From: Alteromonas sp. CI.11.F.A3
GTDB lineage: Bacteria; Pseudomonadota; Gammaproteobacteria; Enterobacterales; Alteromonadaceae
Direction: 5' to 3'
Assembly (NCBI RefSeq): GCF_032925565.1
Contig: NZ_CP136708.1
Coordinates: 992,001 to 1,056,000 of the forward strand
DNA: 64,000 bases
How positions within the stretch are numbered: position 1 is the stretch's first letter; the number at the start of each line of letters is the position of its first letter. The notes beneath the pieces are model-generated. The model did not search any database. It had not been told where the DNA came from and saw nothing but the letters and a program-made list of their open reading frames with translations. Position numbers and translations under genes: made by a program. Positions 28,894-37,396 of the stretch are shown here, one piece after another.

Positions 28894-30630
28894 TTATGCA
28901 GGGCTATGACTTACACCAGCATTGATGTCAATTTGGGCGAGCCTGTTTTCAAACCAGAGGTCACGACTCGACGCTTGTCTATCTTGCGCTCCATAAATGA
29001 CAATCTCACCATTAAACTGTGCTACCCCTAGTGCGTAACACTCTCCGTTTGTACGAGGTTGCCAAAACGAAGCGCCAGTCACGATATCTATCAAGTAATG
29101 ATGGAATTGGGTATCTACTCGATACACCCAGTGATTACCAATACATTGGAACCTGTTCTCCGGGTTTTGTATCGTTTGTGTCGACAGTACCGACTGTGCG
29201 GATCGAGCCGTTTGTGCGGATTGTATAGTCTGTGTAGTTTGTACCGAAAGCGCGGCGAGCTTATGCAGTAATCTAGGTAATACAGGTAGATTATCTAATG
29301 ACAATAACGAGGCAAAGCTGGTAGCAAGTAGCGCGGTTGTATTGGGTTTTACCTTGTCCTCACCCCCATTTTCATCCCCATCCCCATCCCCATAGTCAAT
29401 TTCAACCTCAGCAGTAGGAAACCAACTACTGTTTATCTGCGTGTCTGGGTTCTTATTTTTAACATCAACTTCATGCATAGCTGCTTGGCAAACATGCACA
29501 CTACAAAGATAGTCGGCGAACGGTGATAATTTTAACGGCGAGTGCGGTTCCCTATACCGAGAATGCGTTTGTTGTTGAAAATCTCTAATAAGTTGCTGCA
29601 CTGCGTTGGGTAATTTAGCGTCGGTAAATAAACGAGGTTTGGCTTCAATGTTAAGGTCAGTTAATAGGGACACCACATTTTCGAGTGCATCTCTACGAGC
29701 TTGAGCATTGGCCTTGGTATTGTGCACAAACCGAAGAGCAATCATGCCCGCATGGTTTACTTCACCATCGATAAAAAAATGGCCTAAAGCGTCAGAGCTG
29801 CTTTTAAGCTTTTCTTGAACCAAACTTTCAATCTTACTTTTAATCAGGCTTTCGACCTCAAGCAAGTCGTGAGTAAATTCTTGTGGCACCCACCACGTAG
29901 ACACATAATTTTCTGTTGGCTTCAAAGTGCTTGCGGGCGCTTCAGCAGCGTTACCACGAGGCATAGCATCGCCTGACTTAGTATTAAAACCTCCAGCACC
30001 AACCTCTGCGATAGCCTGGCTACATAACGAAATTATTTCATTGCCGTCAGTATCTTCGCCACTGACTAAAAGGGTGATGTGATCACCGTCATACCATGTT
30101 TTCTTATAGTCAATTAAGTCGTCAAAACTAATCTCTAATACTGAATCTGAAAAGCCGCCGGCATGTTGATAGGCCATGGGGCTGGTATCATTTCGCCGTA
30201 TTGCAATGTTATTGGCATAATCGATATTACCTTCAAGCAGCGTGAGTTCATTGAAAAGTACGCCGCTTCGTTCTGCTTCAAAAGCGCACTGGGAGTAGTG
30301 GGTATTCACAAGGCCGCTATACAGGAATTGGATAGCATTAGTGAAAAGCGCTTTATTATAAGATTGCACATAAAAATACGTACAGCCTGCGTAGGTCGTC
30401 GCGTTTATCGATAAGGGTAGCAGGGCATTTGCTACAAAAAGCTCATGGTCGGCGGGGTAGTACGGCGACCCACGAAAGCACATGTGTTCTGCCAGGTGAG
30501 ATACGCCAGAATGATCACGCGCTGGGGTATTAACAACAAATACCCCCGTGAATGTTGATGCGCTGCCTTCAGGACTTTGAGCATTGTGTGGTACATACCG
30601 AATATTAATCATTGCTGAGCGTTTAAGCAT
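28894..30630 (-). CDS. pqqF: PqqF-like M16 zinc protease
   Basis: The 578-residue protein carries the inverse zinc motif HLAEH (45-49), with the third ligand probably Glu121 in ERSGVLFNE, as in M16 (insulinase/pitrilysin) proteases. PqqF-type enzymes process the PqqA peptide after PqqE crosslinks it. The start codon directly abuts the pqqE stop codon, so it is the last gene of the pqq operon. It is shorter than the roughly 750-residue Pseudomonas PqqF. Beyond the first M16 unit it contains an acidic Gly/Asp patch (DYGDGDGDENGG) and a Gln/Ser/Thr repeat tract near residues 470-500, which look like linkers. The C-terminal 80 residues are unrecognised. Confidence 0.8.
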   Translation of the reverse strand: MLKRSAMINIRYVPHNAQSPEGSASTFTGVFVVNTPARDHSGVSHLAEHMCFRGSPYYPADHELFVANALLPLSINATTYAGCTYFYVQSYNKALFTNAIQFLYSGLVNTHYSQCAFEAERSGVLFNELTLLEGNIDYANNIAIRRNDTSPMAYQHAGGFSDSVLEISFDDLIDYKKTWYDGDHITLLVSGEDTDGNEIISLCSQAIAEVGAGGFNTKSGDAMPRGNAAEAPASTLKPTENYVSTWWVPQEFTHDLLEVESLIKSKIESLVQEKLKSSSDALGHFFIDGEVNHAGMIALRFVHNTKANAQARRDALENVVSLLTDLNIEAKPRLFTDAKLPNAVQQLIRDFQQQTHSRYREPHSPLKLSPFADYLCSVHVCQAAMHEVDVKNKNPDTQINSSWFPTAEVEIDYGDGDGDENGGEDKVKPNTTALLATSFASLLSLDNLPVLPRLLHKLAALSVQTTQTIQSAQTARSAQSVLSTQTIQNPENRFQCIGNHWVYRVDTQFHHYLIDIVTGASFWQPRTNGECYALGVAQFNGEIVIYGAQDRQASSRDLWFENRLAQIDINAGVSHSPA

Positions 30631-31794
30631 TTAAACGGTAAGGTCTTGTATCATCTTCACAGGAATATTGTTTTTCACTGTGCGAAATTTCAGAGTAGAG
30701 CTGGCTTGCTGCCCAGCTTTGTCGGTAATGGTTTTCATTAAATGATGGTCGGGCGACTTATCGCACACGGGGTCAGTTTTGTGCATATCACCAGTCAGTA
30801 AGAAGGCTTGGCAACGGCACCCGCCAAAATCTTTGTCTTTTTCATCACAGGTCTTACACGGCGAAGGCATCCAGTCATCACCTCTAAAGTGATTAAAGCT
30901 AAAGTCGTGTTCCCAAATATTCTGCACCGAAGATTTTTTCACGTTAGGAAAGGTAAGAGGAAGAATTTTGGCGCTGTGACAAGGAAGCGCACTGCCATCT
31001 GGCGTTACCGTTAAAAAAGTAGTTCCCCATCCATTCATACATGCCTTGGGGCGGTTCTCGTAATAGTCGGGGGTGACAAACATAAACTTGGGGCCACCAC
31101 TTTGCTGGTCTCTATAGCGGTTGATGGCCTGCTCAGCTTCTACTAGCTGGCTTTGTGTAGGTAGTAAGTGCTCACGGTTTTCGTACGCCCAACCATAATA
31201 TTGCACTGTGGCAAGCTCTACAAAGTCTGCCTTAAGTTCAGTGCTAAGAGCCATCACTTCTTCAATTTCATGAATGTTTTGTGCAGTAATACAGAAGTTC
31301 AGCACCATAGGGTAGTTGTAGGCTTTAACCAATTTAGCAATATTCAGTTTTTGTTTGAACGAATGGCGTTTATTGCCAATAAGGTCGTTAACGTCGGCAT
31401 TCGCTGACTGAAAACTAAGCTGAATGTGATCAAGCCCAGCGTCTTTTAATTTGGCTATGCGCTTTTCTGTCATGCCTATGCCTGAGGTGATCAAGTTAGT
31501 GTAAAACCCAAGTTCGCGTGCGTACGCTACCAACTCTTCTAAATCTTTTCGTAGCAAGGGTTCACCGCCAGAAAAACCTAACTGAACCGCACCCATTTCT
31601 CTGGCTTCCCTAAACACCTTTTTCCACTGAGAAGTGTTGAGTTCGTTAAAAGTTTCTTCCATGTTCACGGGGTTAGAACAATAGGGGCAATGCAGCGGGC
31701 ATTGGTAGGTTAACTCGGCGAGTAGCCATAAAGGTGGTGTAGTCGCTTTTGTAGGTTGTGAAGCCTTGGTAGCTTGAGATGCCTGGTTAGTCAT
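30631..31794 (-). CDS. pqqE: PQQ biosynthesis radical SAM enzyme PqqE
   Basis: The 387-residue protein catalyses formation of the Glu-Tyr carbon-carbon bond in PqqA, using S-adenosylmethionine with PqqD as chaperone. The radical SAM CxxxCxxC motif is seen as CPLHCPYC (Cys32, 36, 39). GGEPLLR follows, and a SPASM-type C-terminal region has Cys residues (ACMNGW, LPCHSAK, SPCKTC, GGCRC, PVCDK) for auxiliary clusters. It overlaps pqqD by eight bases and abuts pqqF. The N-terminal Thr/Ala/Gln tail (about 1-18) is longer than usual and low in complexity. Confidence 0.97.
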   Translation of the reverse strand: MTNQASQATKASQPTKATTPPLWLLAELTYQCPLHCPYCSNPVNMEETFNELNTSQWKKVFREAREMGAVQLGFSGGEPLLRKDLEELVAYARELGFYTNLITSGIGMTEKRIAKLKDAGLDHIQLSFQSANADVNDLIGNKRHSFKQKLNIAKLVKAYNYPMVLNFCITAQNIHEIEEVMALSTELKADFVELATVQYYGWAYENREHLLPTQSQLVEAEQAINRYRDQQSGGPKFMFVTPDYYENRPKACMNGWGTTFLTVTPDGSALPCHSAKILPLTFPNVKKSSVQNIWEHDFSFNHFRGDDWMPSPCKTCDEKDKDFGGCRCQAFLLTGDMHKTDPVCDKSPDHHLMKTITDKAGQQASSTLKFRTVKNNIPVKMIQDLTV

Positions 31795-32062
31795 AAACCA
31801 CCCACTTTTTCTCTTCAGCGTGTTGCAGAAAAGTGGTTACGTCATCTTCTAAATCTTCAGGGGCATCTGGGAATGCTTTTCTAAGCGCTACGGCAATGTC
31901 ATCAGTGGTACGCACACCATTAACAAGGGTTAAAATTTCTGACGCCGATGGGTTTAATTTAATCATGCCTTCGGGAAAGAGAAGCACATAACCATCTTGC
32001 ACTTTTTCGTATTGTAAGCGAAACAAAGGGTTCATTAACGGGGTTTTTGGTGTGCTTGTCAT
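31787..32062 (-). CDS. pqqD: PQQ peptide chaperone PqqD
   Basis: The start is the ATG at 32062, whose A is also the last base of the pqqC stop codon. This gives 91 residues, the normal PqqD length; an upstream in-frame start would add 33 non-homologous residues inside pqqC. The protein shows the PqqD core: NPLFRLQYEKVQDGYVLLFP, GMIKLNPSASEIL and a C-terminal helix ending KKWVVYD. It binds PqqA and delivers it to PqqE. The overlaps with pqqC and pqqE imply coupled translation. Confidence 0.96.
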   Translation of the reverse strand: MTSTPKTPLMNPLFRLQYEKVQDGYVLLFPEGMIKLNPSASEILTLVNGVRTTDDIAVALRKAFPDAPEDLEDDVTTFLQHAEEKKWVVYD

Positions 32063-32817
32063 TAGAATCTCCCTGTATGGCAAACTTGTTGGTCTGCAAT
32101 GCCATCGAAAGGTTTTCTGCCATATTCGTAGGCAAAACAGATGGCATCGGCAATGCTCCACAGAATATCTATTTTAAACTGAAGAATGTTTAAAGCACGC
32201 TCTTGCTGCTCTCGGGTAACAAAGTGGTCGAGGGTTATTTGAAGCCCGTGTTCTACATCGCGTCTTGCTTGCCCTAAACGCATTTGAAAATAGGTAAACC
32301 CTTCTTGGTTTATCCATGTGTAATGGGTAGGCCAGGTATCAAGTCGGCTTTGATGTATTTCAGGGGCGAACATTTCGGTGAGCGACGAACAAGCAGCTTC
32401 TTGCCACGATGCGCGGCGGGCAAAATTCACATAGGCATTTACCGCAAATTTAACACCGGGCAATATGTGAGATTCATCAAGTAATTCACCGCGGTTAAGC
32501 CTTACCGCTTCTCCTAAGCGAAGCCAAGCTTCAATACCACCTAAACTGGTATCACCTTCGCGACCATCATGGTCGATAAGGCGCTGGATCCATGTACGTC
32601 TTACTTCTTGGTCTTCACAGTTGGCTAATATGGCGGCGTCTTTAACCGGAATGGCCATTTGATAATACAGCCTGTTTGCCACCCAGCCTTGTATTTCTTC
32701 TTTGCTGCAAAGCCCTGAATTCATACGTTTATGAAAGGGGTGATGAATATGGTAGTAAGCGCCTTTAGCGCGTAGTTGTTGTTCGAATTCTTCTTTAGTC
32801 CATGCAGGTTTCGACAT
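32062..32817 (-). CDS. pqqC: Pyrroloquinoline-quinone synthase PqqC
   Basis: The 251-residue protein performs the last step of PQQ formation, the ring closure and eight-electron oxidation of AHQQ. It has the usual length and the recognisable helical core: [37 protein letters not shown] and [17 protein letters not shown]. It begins one base after the pqqB stop codon and shares one base with pqqD. No defects are visible. Confidence 0.97.
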   Translation of the reverse strand: MSKPAWTKEEFEQQLRAKGAYYHIHHPFHKRMNSGLCSKEEIQGWVANRLYYQMAIPVKDAAILANCEDQEVRRTWIQRLIDHDGREGDTSLGGIEAWLRLGEAVRLNRGELLDESHILPGVKFAVNAYVNFARRASWQEAACSSLTEMFAPEIHQSRLDTWPTHYTWINQEGFTYFQMRLGQARRDVEHGLQITLDHFVTREQQERALNILQFKIDILWSIADAICFAYEYGRKPFDGIADQQVCHTGRF

Positions 32818-32818
32818 C

Positions 32819-33739
32819 TTACACCTCTATTTGCATGCCATCGTAGGCCAATTCTATATTCTGCTCTTGTAAGGCATGGAAGGCTGATGAATCTTCATTC
32901 AGCACGGGGTTAGTGTTGTTAATATGAATCAGCACTTTGCGCTTAACGTTGAAGCGGTTAAGCAGCGCAATGGCACCATTTTCGCCATTTACTGGCATGT
33001 GCCCCATTTGCGTACCTAGCTTTTGGCTAAAGCCGTGTTCAATCATTTCTTCATTCACCCATAAGGTGCCATCGAAAAGCACGCACTCAGCGTCGGCCAT
33101 AACCTGTTTCACTGTGTCATTGGCCTGCATGCATCCTGGTGCGTAAAACAGCACGTGACCTGTTTGGGTATCGGTAATTTTAAGGCCAATGTTATTGCCC
33201 GGAACAATGTTATCGCGGTAAGTAGAATAGGGCGGCGCATTCGACTCTAGCACTACAGGTTGGAATAAAAGCCCGTCTGCGCCTTCAGGCACAAAGGTAT
33301 GGGTAAAGTCAGTACTAATTGAGCGTTGCTGAAGGCCACCGTGCCAGTGTTTCAGCACAGTAAATAAGGGAAAGCTGGTGGTTAAGTCTTCGTTTACCAC
33401 ATCGGTGCAATAAACAGGGAGTGGCAGGCCTTCTCTTAGGGTAAGCAAGCCGGTGGTATGGTCTATTTGGCTGTCGGTTAGCACGATAGATGAAATACGT
33501 GTACCTCGGGCGACGTGCTCTTCAGGCCAAAGTTGTGGGTGGCTATTTATTTGCTCCCGTAAATCGGGCGAGGCATTAATGAGTACCCATTTATTACCAT
33601 CGACACTAACCGCAATACTCGATTGGGTACGAGGGGTTGTCTTAATAGTGTGCTGACGTGCGCCTTTGCAATTCTCGCAATGACAATTCCACTGAGGAAA
33701 ACCGCCGCCTGCGCCTGCGCCAAGAATCAATACCTGCAT
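32819..33739 (-). CDS. pqqB: PQQ biosynthesis protein PqqB
   Basis: The ATG at 33739, preceded by AAGGAG, gives 306 residues starting [19 protein letters not shown], the canonical PqqB N-terminus. The protein has a metallo-beta-lactamase fold with a CHCENC cysteine cluster near residues 17-22 and [12 protein letters not shown] as the degenerate metal-site region. PqqB is a non-heme iron hydroxylase acting on the Glu-Tyr intermediate in current models. A 10-base-pair hairpin separates it from pqqA, which may lower its expression relative to pqqA. Confidence 0.96.
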   Translation of the reverse strand: MQVLILGAGAGGGFPQWNCHCENCKGARQHTIKTTPRTQSSIAVSVDGNKWVLINASPDLREQINSHPQLWPEEHVARGTRISSIVLTDSQIDHTTGLLTLREGLPLPVYCTDVVNEDLTTSFPLFTVLKHWHGGLQQRSISTDFTHTFVPEGADGLLFQPVVLESNAPPYSTYRDNIVPGNNIGLKITDTQTGHVLFYAPGCMQANDTVKQVMADAECVLFDGTLWVNEEMIEHGFSQKLGTQMGHMPVNGENGAIALLNRFNVKRKVLIHINNTNPVLNEDSSAFHALQEQNIELAYDGMQIEV

Positions 33740-33760
33740 AACTACTCCTTGGGTATTTGA

Positions 33761-33784
33761 AAAAGGCTGCAATAGCAGCCTTTT
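33761..33784 (-). terminator. Attenuator-type hairpin between pqqA and pqqB
   Basis: AAAAGGCTGC and GCAGCCTTTT form a perfect ten-base stem around AATA. On the minus strand it ends in T residues. It would terminate part of the transcription after pqqA, a common way to make more PqqA substrate than enzymes. Confidence 0.8.
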
Positions 33785-33809
33785 GATTACTTATCACAAT
33801 GGCTTAGGT

Positions 33810-33888
33810 TTAGCGGTTGCTGATATATAGCGTTACTTCAAAACCTAGGCGCATTTCAGTGTATTGAGGTTTAGTCCACATTGTCATT
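33810..33888 (-). CDS. pqqA: pqqA, PQQ precursor peptide, interrupted by a one-base frameshift
   Basis: Read on the minus strand from the ATG at 33888 (after GAGGAA), the peptide begins [16 protein letters not shown], matching PqqA N-termini. It then meets TGA at 33840-33838. In the next frame the sequence continues EVTLYISNR and stops at 33812-33810. This contains the conserved E-x3-Y that becomes PQQ. The break lies at a run of five T where four would keep the frame. The downstream frame has a TAG just before, so no alternative start explains it. The site reads GGT TTT TGA A, where a +1 slip on TTT-T would restore the peptide, as in prfB. A sequencing or assembly error, or a real lesion, is equally possible. 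Confidence 0.85.
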
Positions 33889-33946
33889 TCCTCTGTCTTT
33901 TGGATGAGTTCAATATGAGTATATGTTGATTACCTGTTAACAGATA

Positions 33947-33962
33947 TCCTTCTAAAGGAGGA
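33947..33962 (-). promoter_or_regulatory. Palindromic operator copy upstream of pqqA
   Basis: TCCTTCTAAAGGAGGA differs at one base from the common form TCCTCCTAAAGGAGGA. It lies 59 bases upstream of the pqqA start on the minus strand, with a TATACT-like -10 element between them, as expected for an activator site. Confidence 0.7.
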
Positions 33963-33975
33963 GAATTACCATGAA

Positions 33976-35796
33976 TCATGATGATTTTCGGGTAGTGGCT
34001 AAGCGTTGTAAATAGGCCACCAGTAAAGGGATAGGGCGGCCGGTGGCCGAGTTAGCAGTGCCATATTTAAATGCGGTACCAGCCACGTCCATATGAGCCC
34101 AAGGAAAACTCTGAGCAAAGCGAGATAAAAAACAACCTGCGGTAATCATACCTGGGGAGTTTTTCCCTGCGTTAGTCATATCAGCATGGGAAGAGGCGAT
34201 GGCGTCATGATATTCAGGCCACAGCGGAAAGGGCCATGCTGGGTCGTGGCTTTGCTCTCCGGCATTAACTAGCGCTTGTTCTAGCGAACGGGAGTTGCTC
34301 ATTACGCTGCTGCACGTGTGCCCTAATGCGGTGATTGCAGCACCGGTTAGGGTGGCGATATCTATGACAGAGTGAGGGGAAAACCGTTCGCTGTAACTTA
34401 GTGCATCACACATTAGCATTCGCCCTTCGGCGTCAGTGCTTTTAACTTCAACAGTTTGTTTGGAATGGGTAGTAATAATATCGCCGGGTCGGTAGGCATT
34501 GCCGCCAATACTGTTTTCAGCGGTAGCCAATATTCCAATAATATTAATATTCAAGCCTAGTTCGGCAGCGGTTTTAATTACTCCGAGGACGCAAGCGGCA
34601 CCTGCCATGTCGTAAATCATGTGATGCATGTCACCACCGCGTTTTAAGGTGATGCCGCCTGAATCAAACGTCACACCTTTACCTATCAAGACCACTGGCT
34701 TGGTGTTTTGACTGTTGCCGTTATCGGTAATGCTATCGTTGTTTTCACCGCTGTGGGCACTATTACCGCTGTGGGCACTATTACCGCTATGGGCATTATC
34801 ACCGCTAAAGGCACTGTCACCGCTAAAGGCACTGTCACCACTTTCGGCATTTGCAAAGTGATTACCTGAATAATGAATTACCGGCATAGAGGCAGGGAAT
34901 GCTGATGCGCGATTAACCGCTAAATACGCATTCATGCCTAGTGCTTCTAACGAATATTGGTCGATAATCTCTGTGGTAATTTTAGAATACGTATTCGCGA
35001 GTATTGTCGCTTGTTCTGCCAAACACACGGGGGTACATAAATTCGCTGGCATGTGTGATAAATCTCGCGCTAAGCCCATACCCTTTGCTAGGGCTGCCTC
35101 ATAGTTTACGCAAGCTAGTAATACATTTGCGGTATTGTCCGAGGCTAGCTCTGGACTTTCATATGATTGCTCGCCTGATGCTGCATCTAATTCCTTATCT
35201 AACGCTAGGTTATTTATCTCGGCTGTTGAAGATACTTGTATGCTTAAGCTTTGCGCTCTTTTTACCGCTAGGCTTGGCGCTCTCGTCACCGCTAAGCAGG
35301 GAGCCGATTTATACCCTTCAAACTGGTAACAACAAAAATGAAATGCGCGCAATAACTGGCTAACAAGTGTTATTTCTTGCTTACTCTGTTTACTTGCGTC
35401 TTTCAAACTGCGAGAAACAGCACGGCAAGGTAGCACCAAAGTGATCGTTGCCGCTTTTAACGAAAGGGCGTACTTAAACACATCTACAAATAGCTTACGC
35501 GTGCCATGAGAAGCCGAGGGATGGTCAAAACTAAAATTGAGGCTTTCTGCTAAATCACCCACTCCCCAAATAAGCCATCGTTTTGCAGCCGCCCCTACAG
35601 GTCGATGCAATAAAATGCTTTGCCCCTTAGCCCCTATAAACGCTTCATCAACAAATACCTGCTGGATAAAAGCTTGCGTGTTCTTGGGGAGGTTGTTAAC
35701 GGTGGGATTTATATCTGCAAGCGAGCAAAGCCAAATCACGCAATCGGCGTCTACTTTGTGTAAGTTGCACTCGGGTACTAACATCACGTTTGTCAT
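33976..35796 (-). CDS. Leucyl aminopeptidase family (M17) metallopeptidase
   Basis: The 606-residue protein has an M17 catalytic domain. It shows VVLIGKGVTFDSGGITLK, the signature STDAEGRMLMCDAL and HMDVAGTAFKYG, which hold the two-metal ligands and the catalytic Lys and Arg. Its N-terminal half is divergent. An 18-base repeat in six copies (34747-34854) encodes a Ser/Gly/Asp/Asn/Ala/His-rich stretch just before the catalytic core, lengthening the protein beyond the usual 500 residues. It is the last gene of the ABC-transporter operon and ends 87 bases before pqqA. Trimming of processed PqqA is a tempting but unproven role. Confidence 0.88.
   Translation of the reverse strand: MTNVMLVPECNLHKVDADCVIWLCSLADINPTVNNLPKNTQAFIQQVFVDEAFIGAKGQSILLHRPVGAAAKRWLIWGVGDLAESLNFSFDHPSASHGTRKLFVDVFKYALSLKAATITLVLPCRAVSRSLKDASKQSKQEITLVSQLLRAFHFCCYQFEGYKSAPCLAVTRAPSLAVKRAQSLSIQVSSTAEINNLALDKELDAASGEQSYESPELASDNTANVLLACVNYEAALAKGMGLARDLSHMPANLCTPVCLAEQATILANTYSKITTEIIDQYSLEALGMNAYLAVNRASAFPASMPVIHYSGNHFANAESGDSAFSGDSAFSGDNAHSGNSAHSGNSAHSGENNDSITDNGNSQNTKPVVLIGKGVTFDSGGITLKRGGDMHHMIYDMAGAACVLGVIKTAAELGLNINIIGILATAENSIGGNAYRPGDIITTHSKQTVEVKSTDAEGRMLMCDALSYSERFSPHSVIDIATLTGAAITALGHTCSSVMSNSRSLEQALVNAGEQSHDPAWPFPLWPEYHDAIASSHADMTNAGKNSPGMITAGCFLSRFAQSFPWAHMDVAGTAFKYGTANSATGRPIPLLVAYLQRLATTRKSS
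34747..34854 (-). repeat. Six tandem 18-base repeats inside the M17 gene
   Basis: Plus-strand units read like ACCGCTGTGGGCACTATT and ACCGCTAAAGGCACTGTC, with the last unit degenerate. Being a multiple of three, copy-number changes keep the reading frame. The encoded hexapeptides are of the S/G-D/N-S/N-A-F/H-S-G type. Confidence 0.9.
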
Positions 35797-35821
35797 GGGC
35801 GGCCTTGTTGGTCAGGACTTT

Positions 35822-36634
35822 TTATGCGCTGTTTTTTCCGAGGCTTCTGTTTCCAAAGCCAACGGCAGCCGGTTTTGGTCTAAAGCTTCTCACTGCTAGG
35901 GTAAAGGTAATAAAGGTAAGTACGGATACAATCATAAGCTCTTTTGTCGCAAGCTTTTCATACAGCCCAAAGCGTAGCAGTTCAACGCCGCTGGTAAACG
36001 GATTAAACGCGCATACTTGATACAGCCACTCACTTGCTTCTTGCATTTTCCACAAAGGGTAAAGTGCGCTCGAAAGGAAAAACATAGGAAAGATAACGAA
36101 GTTCATCACCCCAGCAAAGTTCTCTAATTGTTTAATGGAATTTGCCAACAATAAGCCTAGCGCGCCAAGAAAAATCGACAATAATGCAATGATGGGTAGC
36201 GCGTAGACATAACCCATTAAGGGCAATTGCACGTCAACAAATAACGCCAAGCAAAAGAATAAATAAACCTGTATTGCTGAAACCAGTGTATTGGCTACTA
36301 ACTTACTGCATAACAAAAATGAGCGGGGCACTGGGCTCATTAGCAGTACCTTCATGCTACCCATTTCACGGTCGTAAACCATAGATAACGAACTTTGCAT
36401 GCTATTGAAAAGGATAATCATCGCCGCTAAACCCGGCACAATATATTCCTCATACAAAATGTAAGTTTCATAAGGCGGGAGCATCGAAAGCCCTAGTGCC
36501 GAACGAAACCCCGCGGCAAATACAAATAACCATAACAAGGGGCGCACTAAGGCACTAAGCAGTCTAGACCGCTGCTGCCAAAACTTCAGCATTTCTCGAT
36601 TTAAAACACCCACAAAACAGCGCCAATACATCAT
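35822..36634 (-). CDS. ABC-2 type permease of the PQQ-associated ABC transporter
   Basis: The 270-residue membrane protein has about six helices. The ABC-2 permease signature region reads PGLAAMIILFNSMQSSLSMVYDREMGSMKVLLMSPVPRS, seen in pieces of the family pattern. It lies 42 bases after the ATPase gene and 25 bases before the M17 gene. ABC-2 systems are usually exporters. A permease of this type is repeatedly found with an ATPase, a YVTN beta-propeller and a binding protein in genomes with PQQ alcohol dehydrogenases. The transported compound is unknown. Confidence 0.88.
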   Translation of the reverse strand: MMYWRCFVGVLNREMLKFWQQRSRLLSALVRPLLWLFVFAAGFRSALGLSMLPPYETYILYEEYIVPGLAAMIILFNSMQSSLSMVYDREMGSMKVLLMSPVPRSFLLCSKLVANTLVSAIQVYLFFCLALFVDVQLPLMGYVYALPIIALLSIFLGALGLLLANSIKQLENFAGVMNFVIFPMFFLSSALYPLWKMQEASEWLYQVCAFNPFTSGVELLRFGLYEKLATKELMIVSVLTFITFTLAVRSFRPKPAAVGFGNRSLGKNSA

Positions 36635-36676
36635 GCCCGATCCCTAGCCTGTTCGCACTTACAGTAGGTATTGATA

Positions 36677-37396
36677 TTAGTTTGCATGAGTTAATACCTC
36701 CCAAAGCCGATGAATATCCGAGACGTGATGTTTAGCAAGCAATGCCGAGCAAATATCTCGTTCTACTAGTCGGCCATTTAACAATATGGCGAGGGGATCA
36801 GTTAGCGATACCTCTTCAAATAGATGGGTAGCCCACAACACAGTCACGCCTTGTTTCACTGCTAAGTCATGAACCACCGAATGAATTAGCTGTCGAGAGG
36901 CAATATCTAACCCTACCGTGGGTTCATCGAGTAACAAGGTGCTGGGTTGGTGAATAAGGCATCTTGCCAGCTCAACACGGCGGCGGTGGCCTCCGTTTAA
37001 ATGGCGGATTTTAGTATTCAGACGGTCGCTAAGATCAAGTTCGTTTAATAAGTCACTGATGCGTGAAATTGACTTCTCTGGGGCCAGCCCATGGAGGGAT
37101 GCAAAATAGGCGAGGTTCTGCTTTACGGTAAGGTCAATATCCAAAGTACTTTGCTGAAATACCACGCCAAGCTGTTTCATTATTGGCGCACGTTTATGCG
37201 CTATCGTGCTGCCATTAAATAAGATATTGCCATGGCCAATTCGTTGTAACCCTGTGAGTAACGCAAACAGGCTGCTTTTCCCTGCACCATTAGGGCCAAG
37301 TAAAATATTAAAACCAGGCTTTAAGGTAAGTGAAATGTCATCAAGGGCTGTCACTTTACCGTAAGTATGGCTAACCCCTTGGATATCTATTTCCAT
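36677..37396 (-). CDS. ABC transporter ATP-binding protein of the PQQ-associated system
   Basis: The 239-residue ATPase has Walker A (LLGPNGAGKSS), a Q-loop in GVVFQQST, an unusual signature LNGGHRRRVELAR in place of LSGGQ, Walker B (TLLLDEPTVGLD) and the switch His in ATHLFEE. It overlaps the 3' end of the beta-propeller gene by ten bases. It energises the ABC-2 permease encoded next. The G-G-H-R signature is typical of the ABC-2 exporter class. Confidence 0.92.
   Translation of the reverse strand: MEIDIQGVSHTYGKVTALDDISLTLKPGFNILLGPNGAGKSSLFALLTGLQRIGHGNILFNGSTIAHKRAPIMKQLGVVFQQSTLDIDLTVKQNLAYFASLHGLAPEKSISRISDLLNELDLSDRLNTKIRHLNGGHRRRVELARCLIHQPSTLLLDEPTVGLDIASRQLIHSVVHDLAVKQGVTVLWATHLFEEVSLTDPLAILLNGRLVERDICSALLAKHHVSDIHRLWEVLTHAN

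Noticed and set aside
31787..32161. A longer PqqD with 33 extra N-terminal residues
   Set aside because: The extension lies entirely inside pqqC, is Cys/Trp/Arg-rich and unlike PqqD; the ATG at 32062 gives the standard length.
30631..33739. Frameshifts or missing motifs in pqqB-pqqE
   Set aside because: Reading frames, overlaps and key motifs are all intact; only pqqA is interrupted.
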